Positions 28,326 to 37,129 of a DNA stretch of 64,000 bases are shown piece by piece (within the stretch, counting starts at the first letter, position 1; the number at the start of each line of letters is the position of its first letter). Source of the stretch: Runella sp. MFBS21 (GTDB lineage: Bacteria; Bacteroidota; Bacteroidia; Cytophagales; Spirosomataceae); assembly GCF_029433105.1 (NCBI RefSeq), contig NZ_JARNTW010000002.1:227744-291743 (forward strand), in the 5' to 3' direction. Below the pieces are notes generated by a model. It was given only the letters and a program-made list of their open reading frames with translations, was not told the DNA's origin and ran no database searches. Both the position numbers and the translations under genes were made by a program.

Positions 28326-29708
28326 CTAGCTACCTCCGCATCCGCCACAGCCACCACATCCTCCCGAGCCACATCCTCCACTTCCACAGCTAGCGGTGCC
28401 GCTATCACTAGCAGCATTAGAAGTAAAACTTGCTCCCCACCACCCTACGCCATCGCCTGAAGTAGGGGGTTTGTGAAAAAGGTGCGGGAGTGTGTGGCCA
28501 TCGGCAAAGGTATAAGTTGTATTGAAAAGCATAAATGTCAGGGCAGCAGTGCTTATGTCGTAACTCCATTCCGAGGCTTGATACGAATTTTGGGTGTCTT
28601 GATCGAGCAATGATGACTGACTTAGGATTATCCAAACCAGTACATAAAATACAAGCAGCAGCAATAAGAAAATGACGGGGCGGGCATTCAAGATTCCCTG
28701 AAAAACCCTAACAATACCAACCAATAACACCAACCACTGAAAAATATTGACCCATACACCTCGTGAAAGTGTTTGTTTAAGAGAAAGGGTCGCTTTGGAA
28801 ATGGTTTTTGCGAACGAAAATAAGCTATCTCGAAGAAGGTTAGCCGAGATATCTTTTTCATCGTAGGCTTGCAGCGAATACATCATCGGCTGGTGAATAC
28901 GTTTATCACAGACAAACTTGTCGCCCGTTTGGTAGTGGAGCCAACCCTTTTCAGCAAAATCAGTGACAAGTGTTAAAAACAAAGTTTCGGTATCTTTAAA
29001 GACAGCCGCAAAGTGATAGGGGTGGAGCTGTTGAGTAGCCGCTTGTAAGACCATTTTCTTAAAGTTAATTTTAAGATAAATGCCCCAGTATGCCCAAACT
29101 ATCAAAACCATATATGCCAACAAAAAGAAGGGGCCAGACAATGAAAACATAAATAGCGACAAGATACTCAGCGCCAAAGCTCCAATAGGCCAATACTCTT
29201 TGCCTTGCCATAGAGAAGGAGTTTGCCAATTAGGTTTGCGAAAGAGCGAATTAGGAGAAAGATAAATTTCTAAATCTAGTCCAGAAAGCAGTGACCAATA
29301 GTCGGTGGGAGGAATCTCTTGGAACTCTTTTACATAGGCTATCAAAGTGTCGGCGTACCATTGTTGATGGCGGAGATTTTCTTTTTCATCCCCTTTATTG
29401 GGATAGTGATGAAGCTGTTTTTGTAATATTTCGCCGCAGAGTTTTTGCCAGTAGCTTACAGTATAGGTCAAATGCAAATGCCAAACTTTGTCGATTACCT
29501 CCGAAGGTGAGGCACCTTGGGGCATAGTGAGACAGAGGTATAAAAACTTTTTGTATTCGGCGATGGCACGTTTGGCAAAATCACCCGTCCATTTTTCCTC
29601 TTTGGCGAGCTTGTCCGAAAACTGAACAGCAGCGGCTTCGGCTGAATCATCTAATTGAAAATTGCTTATTTTTTCCCAAAGCGCAGGGTTTGAAAGTTGA
29701 AATTCCAT
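28326..29708 (-). CDS. TIGR04222-like membrane protein with Gly/Cys-rich tail
   Basis: 460 residues. The N-terminal cytosolic helical part includes PSEVIDKVWHLHLTYTVSYW (about 70-90), similar to the conserved WHLHL segment of glycine-rich-domain proteins. Two membrane segments lie at about 173-210, and further ones around 320-365. The last 20 residues are CGSGGC-type repeats that end in GGCGGS. This arrangement matches the TIGR04222 membrane protein group, whose function is unknown. The tail could bind metal or be a processing signal (inference). It is oriented away from the repeat pair at 29748. Confidence 0.78.
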   Translation of the reverse strand: MEFQLSNPALWEKISNFQLDDSAEAAAVQFSDKLAKEEKWTGDFAKRAIAEYKKFLYLCLTMPQGASPSEVIDKVWHLHLTYTVSYWQKLCGEILQKQLHHYPNKGDEKENLRHQQWYADTLIAYVKEFQEIPPTDYWSLLSGLDLEIYLSPNSLFRKPNWQTPSLWQGKEYWPIGALALSILSLFMFSLSGPFFLLAYMVLIVWAYWGIYLKINFKKMVLQAATQQLHPYHFAAVFKDTETLFLTLVTDFAEKGWLHYQTGDKFVCDKRIHQPMMYSLQAYDEKDISANLLRDSLFSFAKTISKATLSLKQTLSRGVWVNIFQWLVLLVGIVRVFQGILNARPVIFLLLLLVFYVLVWIILSQSSLLDQDTQNSYQASEWSYDISTAALTFMLFNTTYTFADGHTLPHLFHKPPTSGDGVGWWGASFTSNAASDSGTASCGSGGCGSGGCGGCGGCGGS

Positions 29709-29747
29709 TTGAATAAAGATTAAGGTGATCTGATTTTGTTTACCAAT

Positions 29748-29810
29748 AGACTTTCTAAGTTTTTAAGGTGTTTGTTATGGGCTACGCATTGGCTTAAACT
29801 TAGAAAGTCT
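29748..29810. repeat. 63-bp inverted-repeat element, copy 1
   Basis: The unit begins AGACTTTCTAAGTTT and ends AAACTTAGAAAGTCT, a perfect 15-bp terminal inverted repeat, so the whole element can fold into a hairpin. It is identical to copy 2, which starts 80 bp downstream. It lies in the 380-bp gene-free stretch 29709-30088, where no other feature is seen. Confidence 0.92.
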
Positions 29811-29827
29811 TGCCTAGGGTTTTATTT

Positions 29828-29890
29828 AGACTTTCTAAGTTTTTAAGGTGTTTGTTATGGGCTACGCATTGGCTTAAACTTAGAAAGTCT
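29828..29890. repeat. 63-bp inverted-repeat element, copy 2
   Basis: Identical copy of the element at 29748-29810, in the same orientation, separated from it by 17 bp. It could be a non-autonomous mobile element (MITE) or a REP-type hairpin. No transposase is in the window. Confidence 0.92.
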
Positions 29891-30088
29891 CTCCTGGACT
29901 GTTAATTTATTTATCGAAAATTGAAGATTTTTGCGCCTTAAAGTCAAGGATAACTGCTAGCGGATTGCTATGTGAGAGGTGGCTACAGAGGGGTTACATT
30001 CTATTTTTCTAAAAAAAAGATAACTTGCATTTGCTTGTCAATAGCTTAATGTCTTATCAAGATTTTGTTTTAACAGAAGTAAAAAAAC

Positions 30089-31294
30089 ATGAATATTGAA
30101 GTAGCTCGCCCGTTGTTTGAGAAACTGTGGAATCAAGTGCTGGAATTGTATTTTCGAGAAGAATTAGGGCTTCCTTATACCGATTTTCGCATGCCGCCTC
30201 ATTCGATGAATCAGGTATTGGGAAACGCAAGTTGGTCTAAAAACAGCAGTTACGAAAAACAACAAAAAAGGCAATTGCCCGTCTTTGTGGGGCATGCTAC
30301 TTACCAAAAAAGCCTTGAGATTCACGAAAAAGGCATTGGCCCTGAAACCTATAAATTCGGTGGTAGTACCTTCCGCGACCGTCACGATGACCTTCTCAAA
30401 TCAGTAAAGACTTACATTGGTACTACCGATCATTTTATGTTGGCGCTTGTTCGGACCCTTGGCTATGCGACCCTCGACGACTATCGCCAAAGCCAAGGGT
30501 TTGATGCAAATGCCATTCGAACAAACCTAGGTAAATCCGCACCGGAGACTTCTCATTTAGAAAATGAACTTTTGACCCTCAACACCGATTTACAAAAGCT
30601 TTTAAGGGAAAATCGTATTCTTTATCAAAAGCAAAAACGAGGAAAAATAGTAGCCGTTGTCATTTTAATAGTACTCATAGGGTTGCTAGGAGCAGCTTTG
30701 TTTTGGCGAGGAGAAGACACGGGCGGGAAAGTAATCCGCTCTGTAGCCGACACCTCAACATTGGCAAAAGGTATCGTAGGAAACTGGTACAGTTATAATC
30801 GGAATTACGAAGCACGCGGCAAAAACGATGGTTATACGTTTAACCGCATTGCATGGCAAATTTCGGCGGATAAAAATGGATTTTTAGCCCTAAAACGCTA
30901 CTGGAAAGCCCTAGAATTTGACGGTTGGACGGAGTTTATTGGAGGTACTTCTCCTCAACTTCACTTTTTTGTAAATGTTTATCAAAATGGTAGTGGTTAC
31001 AAAAATCCCGTGGGCTATCGGCACTTTAATTGTGGAATTTGGGGCGAAAATCGGGATTGGATGCACGCAGATACGTTGAGTTGTATTTGTACATCTTACA
31101 ATTTCAGCGATAGTCATTTGGGAGAGCCTTTGGCTAGCCGTGAAATTCTCATTCGTCAATCTCAAGTTTCTTTTGATTCGCTAAAGGTAGGTGCCCAAAG
31201 TCTCACCTTATCAGAAGCTCCTTGGCTTGCACGTTTTTTGCCCAAAGACGAGAGTTATTTGTTCCAAAAACCGAAGAATTTTTTCAAAAAATAA
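30089..31294 (+). CDS. single-span membrane protein of unknown function
   Basis: 401 residues. Residues 1-155 are cytosolic in appearance, with a conserved-looking basic segment (GNASWSKNSSYEKQQKRQLP). A short coiled coil at about 156-184 leads into one membrane helix (186-206). The remaining 195 residues should be periplasmic and beta-rich, with three cysteines (CGIWGEN, CICTSY). No family is recognised. The layout of cytosolic head, stalk, single span and extracytosolic sensor or effector would fit a signalling protein. It sits after the 63-bp repeat pair. Confidence 0.65.
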   Translation: MNIEVARPLFEKLWNQVLELYFREELGLPYTDFRMPPHSMNQVLGNASWSKNSSYEKQQKRQLPVFVGHATYQKSLEIHEKGIGPETYKFGGSTFRDRHDDLLKSVKTYIGTTDHFMLALVRTLGYATLDDYRQSQGFDANAIRTNLGKSAPETSHLENELLTLNTDLQKLLRENRILYQKQKRGKIVAVVILIVLIGLLGAALFWRGEDTGGKVIRSVADTSTLAKGIVGNWYSYNRNYEARGKNDGYTFNRIAWQISADKNGFLALKRYWKALEFDGWTEFIGGTSPQLHFFVNVYQNGSGYKNPVGYRHFNCGIWGENRDWMHADTLSCICTSYNFSDSHLGEPLASREILIRQSQVSFDSLKVGAQSLTLSEAPWLARFLPKDESYLFQKPKNFFKK

Positions 31295-31299
31295 CGTTG

Positions 31300-31353
31300 A
31301 GACTCCTCAAGCTTTGTAGAAAGAGCAGGCAAAAAACTTGGGGAGTCTTCTTT
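31300..31353 (+). terminator. imperfect hairpin terminator
   Basis: AGACTCCTCAAGCTTTG (31300-31316) pairs, with G-U wobbles, with CAAAAAACTTGGGGAGTCT (31330-31348). It is followed by TCTTT on the plus strand, just after the stop of the gene at 30089. Confidence 0.55.
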
Positions 31354-31445
31354 AAAGGATTTTTGACTACAACAAAAGTCCTTTTGGCTAAATCCGCTTT
31401 TTTGATTCATCTGACCTTTGTGAAAGAATTTTAAACAAAGGAAAA

Positions 31446-33848
31446 ATGAACTTGAAAAGACAATTCAACAGCTCAGTTAGGGCATTCTTGGTTAGCTTAA
31501 TAAGTGTATCTGCTTTTGCCCAAGCTACTGGCAATTTAAAGGGCAAAATTATCGACCAAATCACCAAGCAGCCAATCATAGGGGCAAATATCCTGTTGGC
31601 CAATACCTCATTAGGGGCAGCAACAGACACCTCGGGAGTTTTTGAAGTAAACCGAATCCCTGCAGGAAATTACTCCGTTACGATTTCATCAGTAGGTTAC
31701 CAGACTCGAAAAATCACTGACATTATTATAAATGTAAGTAAGACCTACTATTCAGAGTTTGAGCTCTTAGAAGAAACCAACAAACTACAAGAAGTGAGCG
31801 TGAGGGTTTACAAAGGAGAAGTGAATCCCCTTACACCTGTATCTACATTCTTGATGTCTAGGGAGGAAATTTTCAGAAACCCAGGAGCACAAGGCGATAT
31901 TATGAGGGCTTTAGCGGTATTGCCTGGTGTTACGAGTAGCGGTTCTCAATTTTCGGCCATTGCCGCTCGTGGACAAGGAACACAAGACAATATTTATATG
32001 GTGGATGATATGCCAATGTTTACCCTCGCACATTTAGAGGCCGAGGGGTTTAACTCGGGATTTAATGACCCCAATGGTGGACGTTTTAGCATCTTCGCAC
32101 CAAAAATCATTGACAATGTTACTTTCCAAAACGGTGGCTTTGATGCGACCAATGGACGTAGATCATCCTCTTATTTAAGTCTTGGAATCAAAGAAGGAAA
32201 CAAAGCCACTTGGTCATTGAGCGGGCAGTTTGATTTGTTGGGGGCAACATTGGTAGCCGATGGCCCTTTGAGTAAAAAAACCAGTGTATTTGCCTCTGCA
32301 CGTTATCAAAACTTTGCCGCCTTGACCAATCTCTTGAATGTGAGCAGCGTAGGCTCTATTTCTTTTGGCGACTATCTAATTAAAACTACCACCGAGCTCA
32401 ACAAAAAAAATAAGCTATCGTTTGTTGTGATGGTTAACCCTGAAAGGCCCTACAGAAACATAGATGACGTTAGTTCAGGAGTAAATATCAACGAAGATAA
32501 CAGCGCAGGAAGCCTTTTATTTAACCATAAAGGCAGCAAAACCTTGGTAGGTCTCAATCTTAGAACCCTACTGAGTAGCAATAGTTATTGGAAAAATGTA
32601 CTGTACTATCGCTCATCGACGGTCAACAATAACTTCGGACGATACACTCCTTCGTTAGATGCCGAGGGCACAATTATAAACCCAAGATTTGGACATTTTG
32701 AAAATGACTTACGGCATATTACTAACAACCAACAAGAAATCGGGTACCGAAGTATTTATACAAAACGCTACAATAAACTTACCCTCACCGCTGGAGTGGA
32801 CGCCATGGTGGTAAATCTCGAATACGAACGACGCTTAAAACGTACGGATACCCTTTTTACCTTTCGGAGTACTGACATAAGACCCAACCCTAATCAATTT
32901 TATCAGGTTTTAGTGCCTTCATTGTTTAATACTTCTTACAATAACAGCGCTTTTAATGGGGCTGGCTATGTATCTTTTTCATGGCAACTAACCGATAAAA
33001 TCACTTTAAACCCTGGAGTGCGCTTTGATTATTTCGGATTTAACGAAGCCGCCCACATTTCGCCCCGATTAAGTGGTAGCATTGCCTTAAATGACAAACA
33101 AAGCGTCAATTTTGCTTCTGGTCTTTACTTTCAGGACATCGCCTATTCTGATGTGGCGAGTCAATCAAATGGGACGCATCTTAAAAACGAAGAGGCGTTC
33201 CACAATATACTCGGCTACAAAGTTCAATTTTCTCCCGACCTAAAATTTGTAGCTGAAGGATGGCATAAACAATTCTTTTACATGATAGTACAACCAAATC
33301 GTGTTCAGAGTCAATTAAACAACGAGGGGGATGGCTATGCCTATGGTGCCGATTTTAATTTGATTAAGAGGTTGTCTCGCAAGTATTTTGGTCAAATCGG
33401 CTATTCTTACATGGTAAGTAAAAGAAACGACAACAATGGGCAAGGCGAGTACGACTACACATTCAGTGTGCCACATACTTTTACCGCATTGGCCAGTTAC
33501 AAACCCAGCGATAAGTGGTTGTTTTCGGCAAAATTTCGATACAGTACTGGGCGGCCTACCGATGCTTATATCGTCCACGAAAATGTGTTGAACAATGCAA
33601 CTAGCCCCACTTATTCCCAAGAAATTACGACTATTAACGCAAATAGATTCCCTGACTATATCGCCTTGGATGTTCGAGTTGACTACTACAAACAGATGAG
33701 AGCAGGAACATTCTCTGCATTTCTGGACATCGCTAATTTTAACCAACGGTTCAACGTTGCCAATGAAGTTTTTGTGCCACAAACTGGCAGAGTATTCAAT
33801 ATTGGCTTAGGAGTTTTTCCAACTTTTGGAATAAGATTTGAAATTTAA
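31446..33848 (+). CDS. TonB-dependent outer-membrane receptor with carboxypeptidase-like domain
   Basis: 800 residues. Signal peptide 1-25 (ends AFAQ), a carboxypeptidase-D regulatory-like beta-sandwich (about 28-110, LKGKIIDQITKQPIIGANI), then a TonB plug (MRALAVLPGV, NIYMVDDMPMF), and a beta-barrel ending FGIRFEI. There is no STN domain, no SusD partner and no FecR next to it, so it is an orphan receptor rather than part of a glycan locus. Possible substrates include siderophores, cobalamin, metals or peptides. None is indicated by the neighbours. Confidence 0.92.
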   Translation: MNLKRQFNSSVRAFLVSLISVSAFAQATGNLKGKIIDQITKQPIIGANILLANTSLGAATDTSGVFEVNRIPAGNYSVTISSVGYQTRKITDIIINVSKTYYSEFELLEETNKLQEVSVRVYKGEVNPLTPVSTFLMSREEIFRNPGAQGDIMRALAVLPGVTSSGSQFSAIAARGQGTQDNIYMVDDMPMFTLAHLEAEGFNSGFNDPNGGRFSIFAPKIIDNVTFQNGGFDATNGRRSSSYLSLGIKEGNKATWSLSGQFDLLGATLVADGPLSKKTSVFASARYQNFAALTNLLNVSSVGSISFGDYLIKTTTELNKKNKLSFVVMVNPERPYRNIDDVSSGVNINEDNSAGSLLFNHKGSKTLVGLNLRTLLSSNSYWKNVLYYRSSTVNNNFGRYTPSLDAEGTIINPRFGHFENDLRHITNNQQEIGYRSIYTKRYNKLTLTAGVDAMVVNLEYERRLKRTDTLFTFRSTDIRPNPNQFYQVLVPSLFNTSYNNSAFNGAGYVSFSWQLTDKITLNPGVRFDYFGFNEAAHISPRLSGSIALNDKQSVNFASGLYFQDIAYSDVASQSNGTHLKNEEAFHNILGYKVQFSPDLKFVAEGWHKQFFYMIVQPNRVQSQLNNEGDGYAYGADFNLIKRLSRKYFGQIGYSYMVSKRNDNNGQGEYDYTFSVPHTFTALASYKPSDKWLFSAKFRYSTGRPTDAYIVHENVLNNATSPTYSQEITTINANRFPDYIALDVRVDYYKQMRAGTFSAFLDIANFNQRFNVANEVFVPQTGRVFNIGLGVFPTFGIRFEI

Positions 33849-34020
33849 AGACAATGAAATTTCAAACTGGTTGGCGCAACAACGCCCTGCTCATTACCTG
33901 CCAAAAATAATTTTGAGATTTTGTTTGGATTATAGTTTGTGAATCTATTTACTTTGCAACACAAAGTACTTTCAGGTATTTGATCACAGTCATTTTATCA
34001 TCCGTCAACACCTCATTTTT

Positions 34021-34359
34021 ATGACACCAACCAACGCTTTCGCCCCGCAGCCCTTTCAGCCTGCACCTTTCATCAAACGCTCTGTTATTGGAGCAAGTAT
34101 TGCGCTTGCCGTTATTGCTTTTTTTGTTTTTAGTGTTAATGCGCCAAAACCTGAGTGGGGGACTTTCTGGATGGTAAAACCACTCATTATTACCCCTTTG
34201 GCTGGAGCAGCGGGCGGCGGAGCTACTTACTTGGTAAGTCTGTTAGGTACACAAAACGGCTGGCAAAAAGCACTTGCTATTCTCGTGAGCGTGGTAGGAT
34301 ACATTATTGCCCTCTGGTTGGGGATTGTTCTAGGTCTCAACGGCACTTTGTGGAATTAA
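34021..34359 (+). CDS. small three-span membrane protein
   Basis: 112 residues. A Pro-rich N terminus is followed by three hydrophobic segments (about 21-42, 52-72 and 84-106). A GAAGGGATY stretch lies in the second. Homologues in Cytophagales are, as far as I recall, sometimes labelled KefB, but it lacks the size and domains of a KefB transporter, so that name is not adopted. The stop lies 1 bp before the DUF4153 gene's ATG at 34361, so the two are co-transcribed. The pair may form a complex. Confidence 0.7.
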   Translation: MTPTNAFAPQPFQPAPFIKRSVIGASIALAVIAFFVFSVNAPKPEWGTFWMVKPLIITPLAGAAGGGATYLVSLLGTQNGWQKALAILVSVVGYIIALWLGIVLGLNGTLWN

Positions 34360-34360
34360 G

Positions 34361-35602
34361 ATGAAAGAGCTACTTATTTCTCATATCAATGAGCCACAAC
34401 AGCTTGAGAAGCTGTACCGCTCCAATAAAGCCTTGTTCAAACGTGCTTTTAGCTCCGCTTATCCCGACCTACAGGGCAATACCATCGCCGAAGTTTGGCA
34501 CGAGCGCTTGAGTTACGAAAGCGACGATATTCAATGGGGTACAAGCCAAGACCTTGCTCTTGTAGTGGGGGCGTCTTTGGTGGCGGGTCTCATTGCCAAA
34601 CTCCCCGCTTTTGCCCAGCTCAACGAAGAGTTTTTTTACACCCGCAACATCGGATTTGTCATTTTTCCGCTTCTGACCGCCTATTTTGGTTGGAAAAACA
34701 ATGTTTCGACGAAGACAATGGCCATGCTTGCAGGAGCATTTGTAGTGGCAGCTATCTTTATTAATAGTCTTCCCGACCAACCCACAAGCGATACCCTAAC
34801 GCTATCTTGCATTCACCTTGTTTTGTTTTCGTGGTCTATTCTCGGATTTTCTTTTGTGGGCAATTCCAACAACTCCGAAAAACGGTTGGACTATCTCAAA
34901 TACAACGGCGATTTAGTGGTGATGACCACGCTGATTGTCATTTCGGGCGGCATATTAAGTGCGATTACCGTCGGCCTGTTTTCCTTGATTAATCTCGACA
35001 TCAGGAAGTTTTATTTTGAAAACATCGGTGTTTTCGGACTTGCGGCTGCCCCTTTGGTGGGCACTTACCTTACCCAAACCAATCCGCAGCTGGTGGGCAA
35101 AGTGTCGCCTGTTATTGCCAAAATTTTCAGTCCGTTGGTGTTGGTAATGCTAGTGGTGTACCTCGGCGCGATTGTGTATTCGGGCAAAGACCCATACAAC
35201 AACCGTGAGTTTTTGATGGTATTTAATGCCCTGCTCATTGGAGTGATGGCACTTATTTTCTTTTCGATTGCCGAAACCTCCAAAACGCTCCACAATCGCG
35301 CCCAAGTGTGGGTATTGTTTCTGTTGGCTACGCTCACCATTGTGGTCAATGGGGTAGCTTTATCAGCCATTTTGTTCCGAATTTCGGAATGGGGAATTAC
35401 CCCTAACCGAACGGCGGTATTGGGCGGAAACTTACTTATTTTAGTGAATTTGCTGCTCGTTATGATACAGCTTTCGAAAGTCCTCACTCAGAAAGCTACC
35501 CTCGCCGATGTAGGCAAAACGATTGCTATCTATTTACCTATTTACAGCCTCTGGACCATCGTCGTTACCTTCTTATTTCCGTTTTTATTTGGGTTTAAGT
35601 AA
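34361..35602 (+). CDS. DUF4153-family polytopic membrane protein
   Basis: 413 residues. A short cytosolic head (1-60) is followed by about ten or eleven membrane helices. The pattern of paired helices with ISGGILSAITVGLFSLINLDI, FGLAAAPLVGTYL and YSGKDPYNNREFL is characteristic of DUF4153. Function is unknown. It is translationally linked to the small membrane protein ending at 34359 and is followed by a terminator-like hairpin. Confidence 0.85.
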   Translation: MKELLISHINEPQQLEKLYRSNKALFKRAFSSAYPDLQGNTIAEVWHERLSYESDDIQWGTSQDLALVVGASLVAGLIAKLPAFAQLNEEFFYTRNIGFVIFPLLTAYFGWKNNVSTKTMAMLAGAFVVAAIFINSLPDQPTSDTLTLSCIHLVLFSWSILGFSFVGNSNNSEKRLDYLKYNGDLVVMTTLIVISGGILSAITVGLFSLINLDIRKFYFENIGVFGLAAAPLVGTYLTQTNPQLVGKVSPVIAKIFSPLVLVMLVVYLGAIVYSGKDPYNNREFLMVFNALLIGVMALIFFSIAETSKTLHNRAQVWVLFLLATLTIVVNGVALSAILFRISEWGITPNRTAVLGGNLLILVNLLLVMIQLSKVLTQKATLADVGKTIAIYLPIYSLWTIVVTFLFPFLFGFK

Positions 35603-35622
35603 TCACTACGGGGTTCGTTCTT

Positions 35623-35664
35623 AATCACTAGCACAGGTCGTTTGGCTTGTGTTAGTGGTTTTTT
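35623..35664 (+). terminator. hairpin terminator after DUF4153 gene
   Basis: AATCACTAGCACAGG (35623-35637) pairs with CTTGTGTTAGTGGTT (35646-35660), with G-U wobbles, followed by TTTTT on the plus strand. It lies 20 bp after the stop codon. Confidence 0.65.
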
Positions 35665-35802
35665 GTTTAAATTTGTTTTGCCCCTTTTTAAGACAACTGC
35701 ATCAATCTGGTGTTTGAAAGAATAATGGAAAACGAGCGAGTAGCCAAGTTAGACACTTTTGGAACAGCGGATTGAGACGGAAGAAGTCAAATACACAAGA
35801 TA

Positions 35803-36306
35803 TTACGGACATTTATCAACAACAAAAGGAAGCCAATAGGTGAAAAGTTGAGGAAAGGTTGATAAATTTTCTTTTAATACAGATAGTGACTCCCATTTAT
35901 ATTCTTCTACTTCATCAGGATTGGGCAAAGGGGTACCATCAAATAAGCCCCAAAAAACACTATCAAACTCATATTCAATCAAGCCATTTTCAAATGGAGT
36001 TTTGTAAATAAAATCTCCAACATGAGTCAAATGACAATCAAATCCCATTTCTTCTTGTAGTCGTAAGTGTACGCTAACGTCTATTAACTCATTGGGCTGT
36101 GGATGACTGCAACAGGTATTTGACCAAAGACCTCCTGAGTGATATTTATTTTGAGCGCGTTTTTGAAGAAGTACTTCTCCTTTTGAATTGTAAACCAAAA
36201 TGGAAAAGGCACGATGAAGTAAGCCTTTTTGATGAGCTTCTAACTTATCACAAATCCCCAATTCATTGTTTTGTATATCTACTAAAACTACTTTGTCTCT
36301 TATCAT
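35803..36306 (-). CDS. idi: isopentenyl-diphosphate delta-isomerase, type I
   Basis: 167 residues, NUDIX-fold enzyme that interconverts isopentenyl and dimethylallyl diphosphate. LLHRAFSILVYNSKGEVLLQKRA gives metal ligand H31. WSNTCCSHPQ holds the catalytic cysteine C66 and metal ligand H68. RLQEEMGF is the Nudix-type helix. YEFDSVFWG holds the catalytic glutamate (E113). Length is slightly short but complete. It stands alone on the minus strand. Other isoprenoid genes are not in the window. Confidence 0.93.
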   Translation of the reverse strand: MIRDKVVLVDIQNNELGICDKLEAHQKGLLHRAFSILVYNSKGEVLLQKRAQNKYHSGGLWSNTCCSHPQPNELIDVSVHLRLQEEMGFDCHLTHVGDFIYKTPFENGLIEYEFDSVFWGLFDGTPLPNPDEVEEYKWESLSVLKENLSTFPQLFTYWLPFVVDKCP

Positions 36307-36377
36307 AATGAGTTGCTATTGAGGAGCTGGAATTTCTGATGTATATATATTTTTGACTCGCTCATTTTCAATCAAAA

Positions 36378-36551
36378 ATGCAACAGGAACAGAACGTACA
36401 ATTTTATGCAATATATCTGAATAGTAACACTCCCCCAAAAAAACAAATAAGTGGTGCAATAAACCTCATTGTCGGAAGAACTAAAACTGATAAACAAGCA
36501 CGCAGAGCGGTACTTCTAGGAGTTTATCAGAAACGTGGAGTAGTGCACTAA
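36378..36551 (+). CDS. possible small protein of 57 residues
   Basis: An uninterrupted frame of 57 codons starting ATGCAACAGG. The product is basic in its second half and reads like a folded small protein (ISGAINLIVGRTKTDKQARR). Its TAA overlaps an ATG (TAATG) of a 37-codon frame that runs through the rpsJ terminator and is not called. It could be a genuine small gene, a decayed gene remnant, or chance. It lies in the 375-bp stretch 36307-36681, where no other feature except the terminator is seen. Confidence 0.35.
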   Translation: MQQEQNVQFYAIYLNSNTPPKKQISGAINLIVGRTKTDKQARRAVLLGVYQKRGVVH

Positions 36552-36631
36552 TGCAAAGAGAGGCCAATATAAATAAGGAATCGGGTAAAACCAACGGAAA
36601 ATTATTAAACGGTAAAGGGCGTAAAAACAAC

Positions 36632-36662
36632 AAAAGCCGACCCTTTGCAGCGTCGGCTTTTT
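36632..36662 (-). terminator. rho-independent terminator of rpsJ
   Basis: AAAAGCCGAC and GTCGGCTTTT pair perfectly around a ten-base loop. On the minus strand the stem is followed by TTTTGTTG. It lies 20 bp after the rpsJ stop, so transcription ends there rather than continuing into rplC as in most bacteria. Confidence 0.88.
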
Positions 36663-36681
36663 GAATTGGAAACCTTAGTCA

Positions 36682-36987
36682 TTAAACTTTAATTTCGACA
36701 TCAACCCCACTAGGCAATTCAAGTTTCATCAAAGCATCTACGGTTTTGGCGCTTGATGAGTGAATATCAATCAGACGCTTGTAGGTGCAAAGTTGGAATT
36801 GCTCACGTGATTTTTTGTTCACGTGGGGTGAACGCAACACCGTGTAGATTTGCTTCTCAGTAGGCAATGGAATAGGGCCGCTTACGACAGCACCTGTTGA
36901 TTTCACCGCCTTCACGATGCGGTCAGCCGATTTGTCCACCAAATTGTGGTCAAACGACTTGAGCTTGATACGAATTTTTTGGTTCAT
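36682..36987 (-). CDS. rpsJ: 30S ribosomal protein S10
   Basis: 101 residues, full length for S10. Motifs [48 protein letters not shown], and the C-terminal [11 protein letters not shown]. It binds 16S rRNA in the small subunit head and is also the NusE antitermination factor. It has its own promoter and terminator. fusA, normally next to it, lies 4.2 kb upstream beyond other genes, and the rplC-rplD genes that usually follow are absent. Confidence 0.97.
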   Translation of the reverse strand: MNQKIRIKLKSFDHNLVDKSADRIVKAVKSTGAVVSGPIPLPTEKQIYTVLRSPHVNKKSREQFQLCTYKRLIDIHSSSAKTVDALMKLELPSGVDVEIKV

Positions 36988-37068
36988 TGTAATTCTGCTG
37001 GCTCAGATTTGTGTTTTTTGTAATCTTCGTCGAAAGAGCCATTTACTCCGACTTCGCTTTTGCGGGTG

Positions 37069-37076
37069 CAAAGGTA
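37069..37076 (-). promoter_or_regulatory. promoter -7 element of rpsJ
   Basis: On the minus strand TACCTTTG matches the Bacteroidota -7 consensus TAnnTTTG, about 80 bp before the rpsJ ATG. No good TTTG was found at the expected -33 spacing. Confidence 0.5.
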
Positions 37077-37129
37077 CGGAATTCTTCCCTTATATAAAAC
37101 AGAAAACAATTTAAAAAGAGCGACTTATC

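Noticed and set aside
33315-33782. 155-codon minus-strand frame
   Set aside because: Antisense to the barrel of the TonB receptor at 31446.
34021-34359. KefB potassium transporter
   Set aside because: Only 112 residues and three membrane segments. It has neither the exchanger nor the TrkA-N domain.
36551-36664. 37-codon frame starting at the TAATG overlap
   Set aside because: It runs through the rpsJ terminator hairpin, so its reading frame is probably fortuitous. Kept only as part of a finding.
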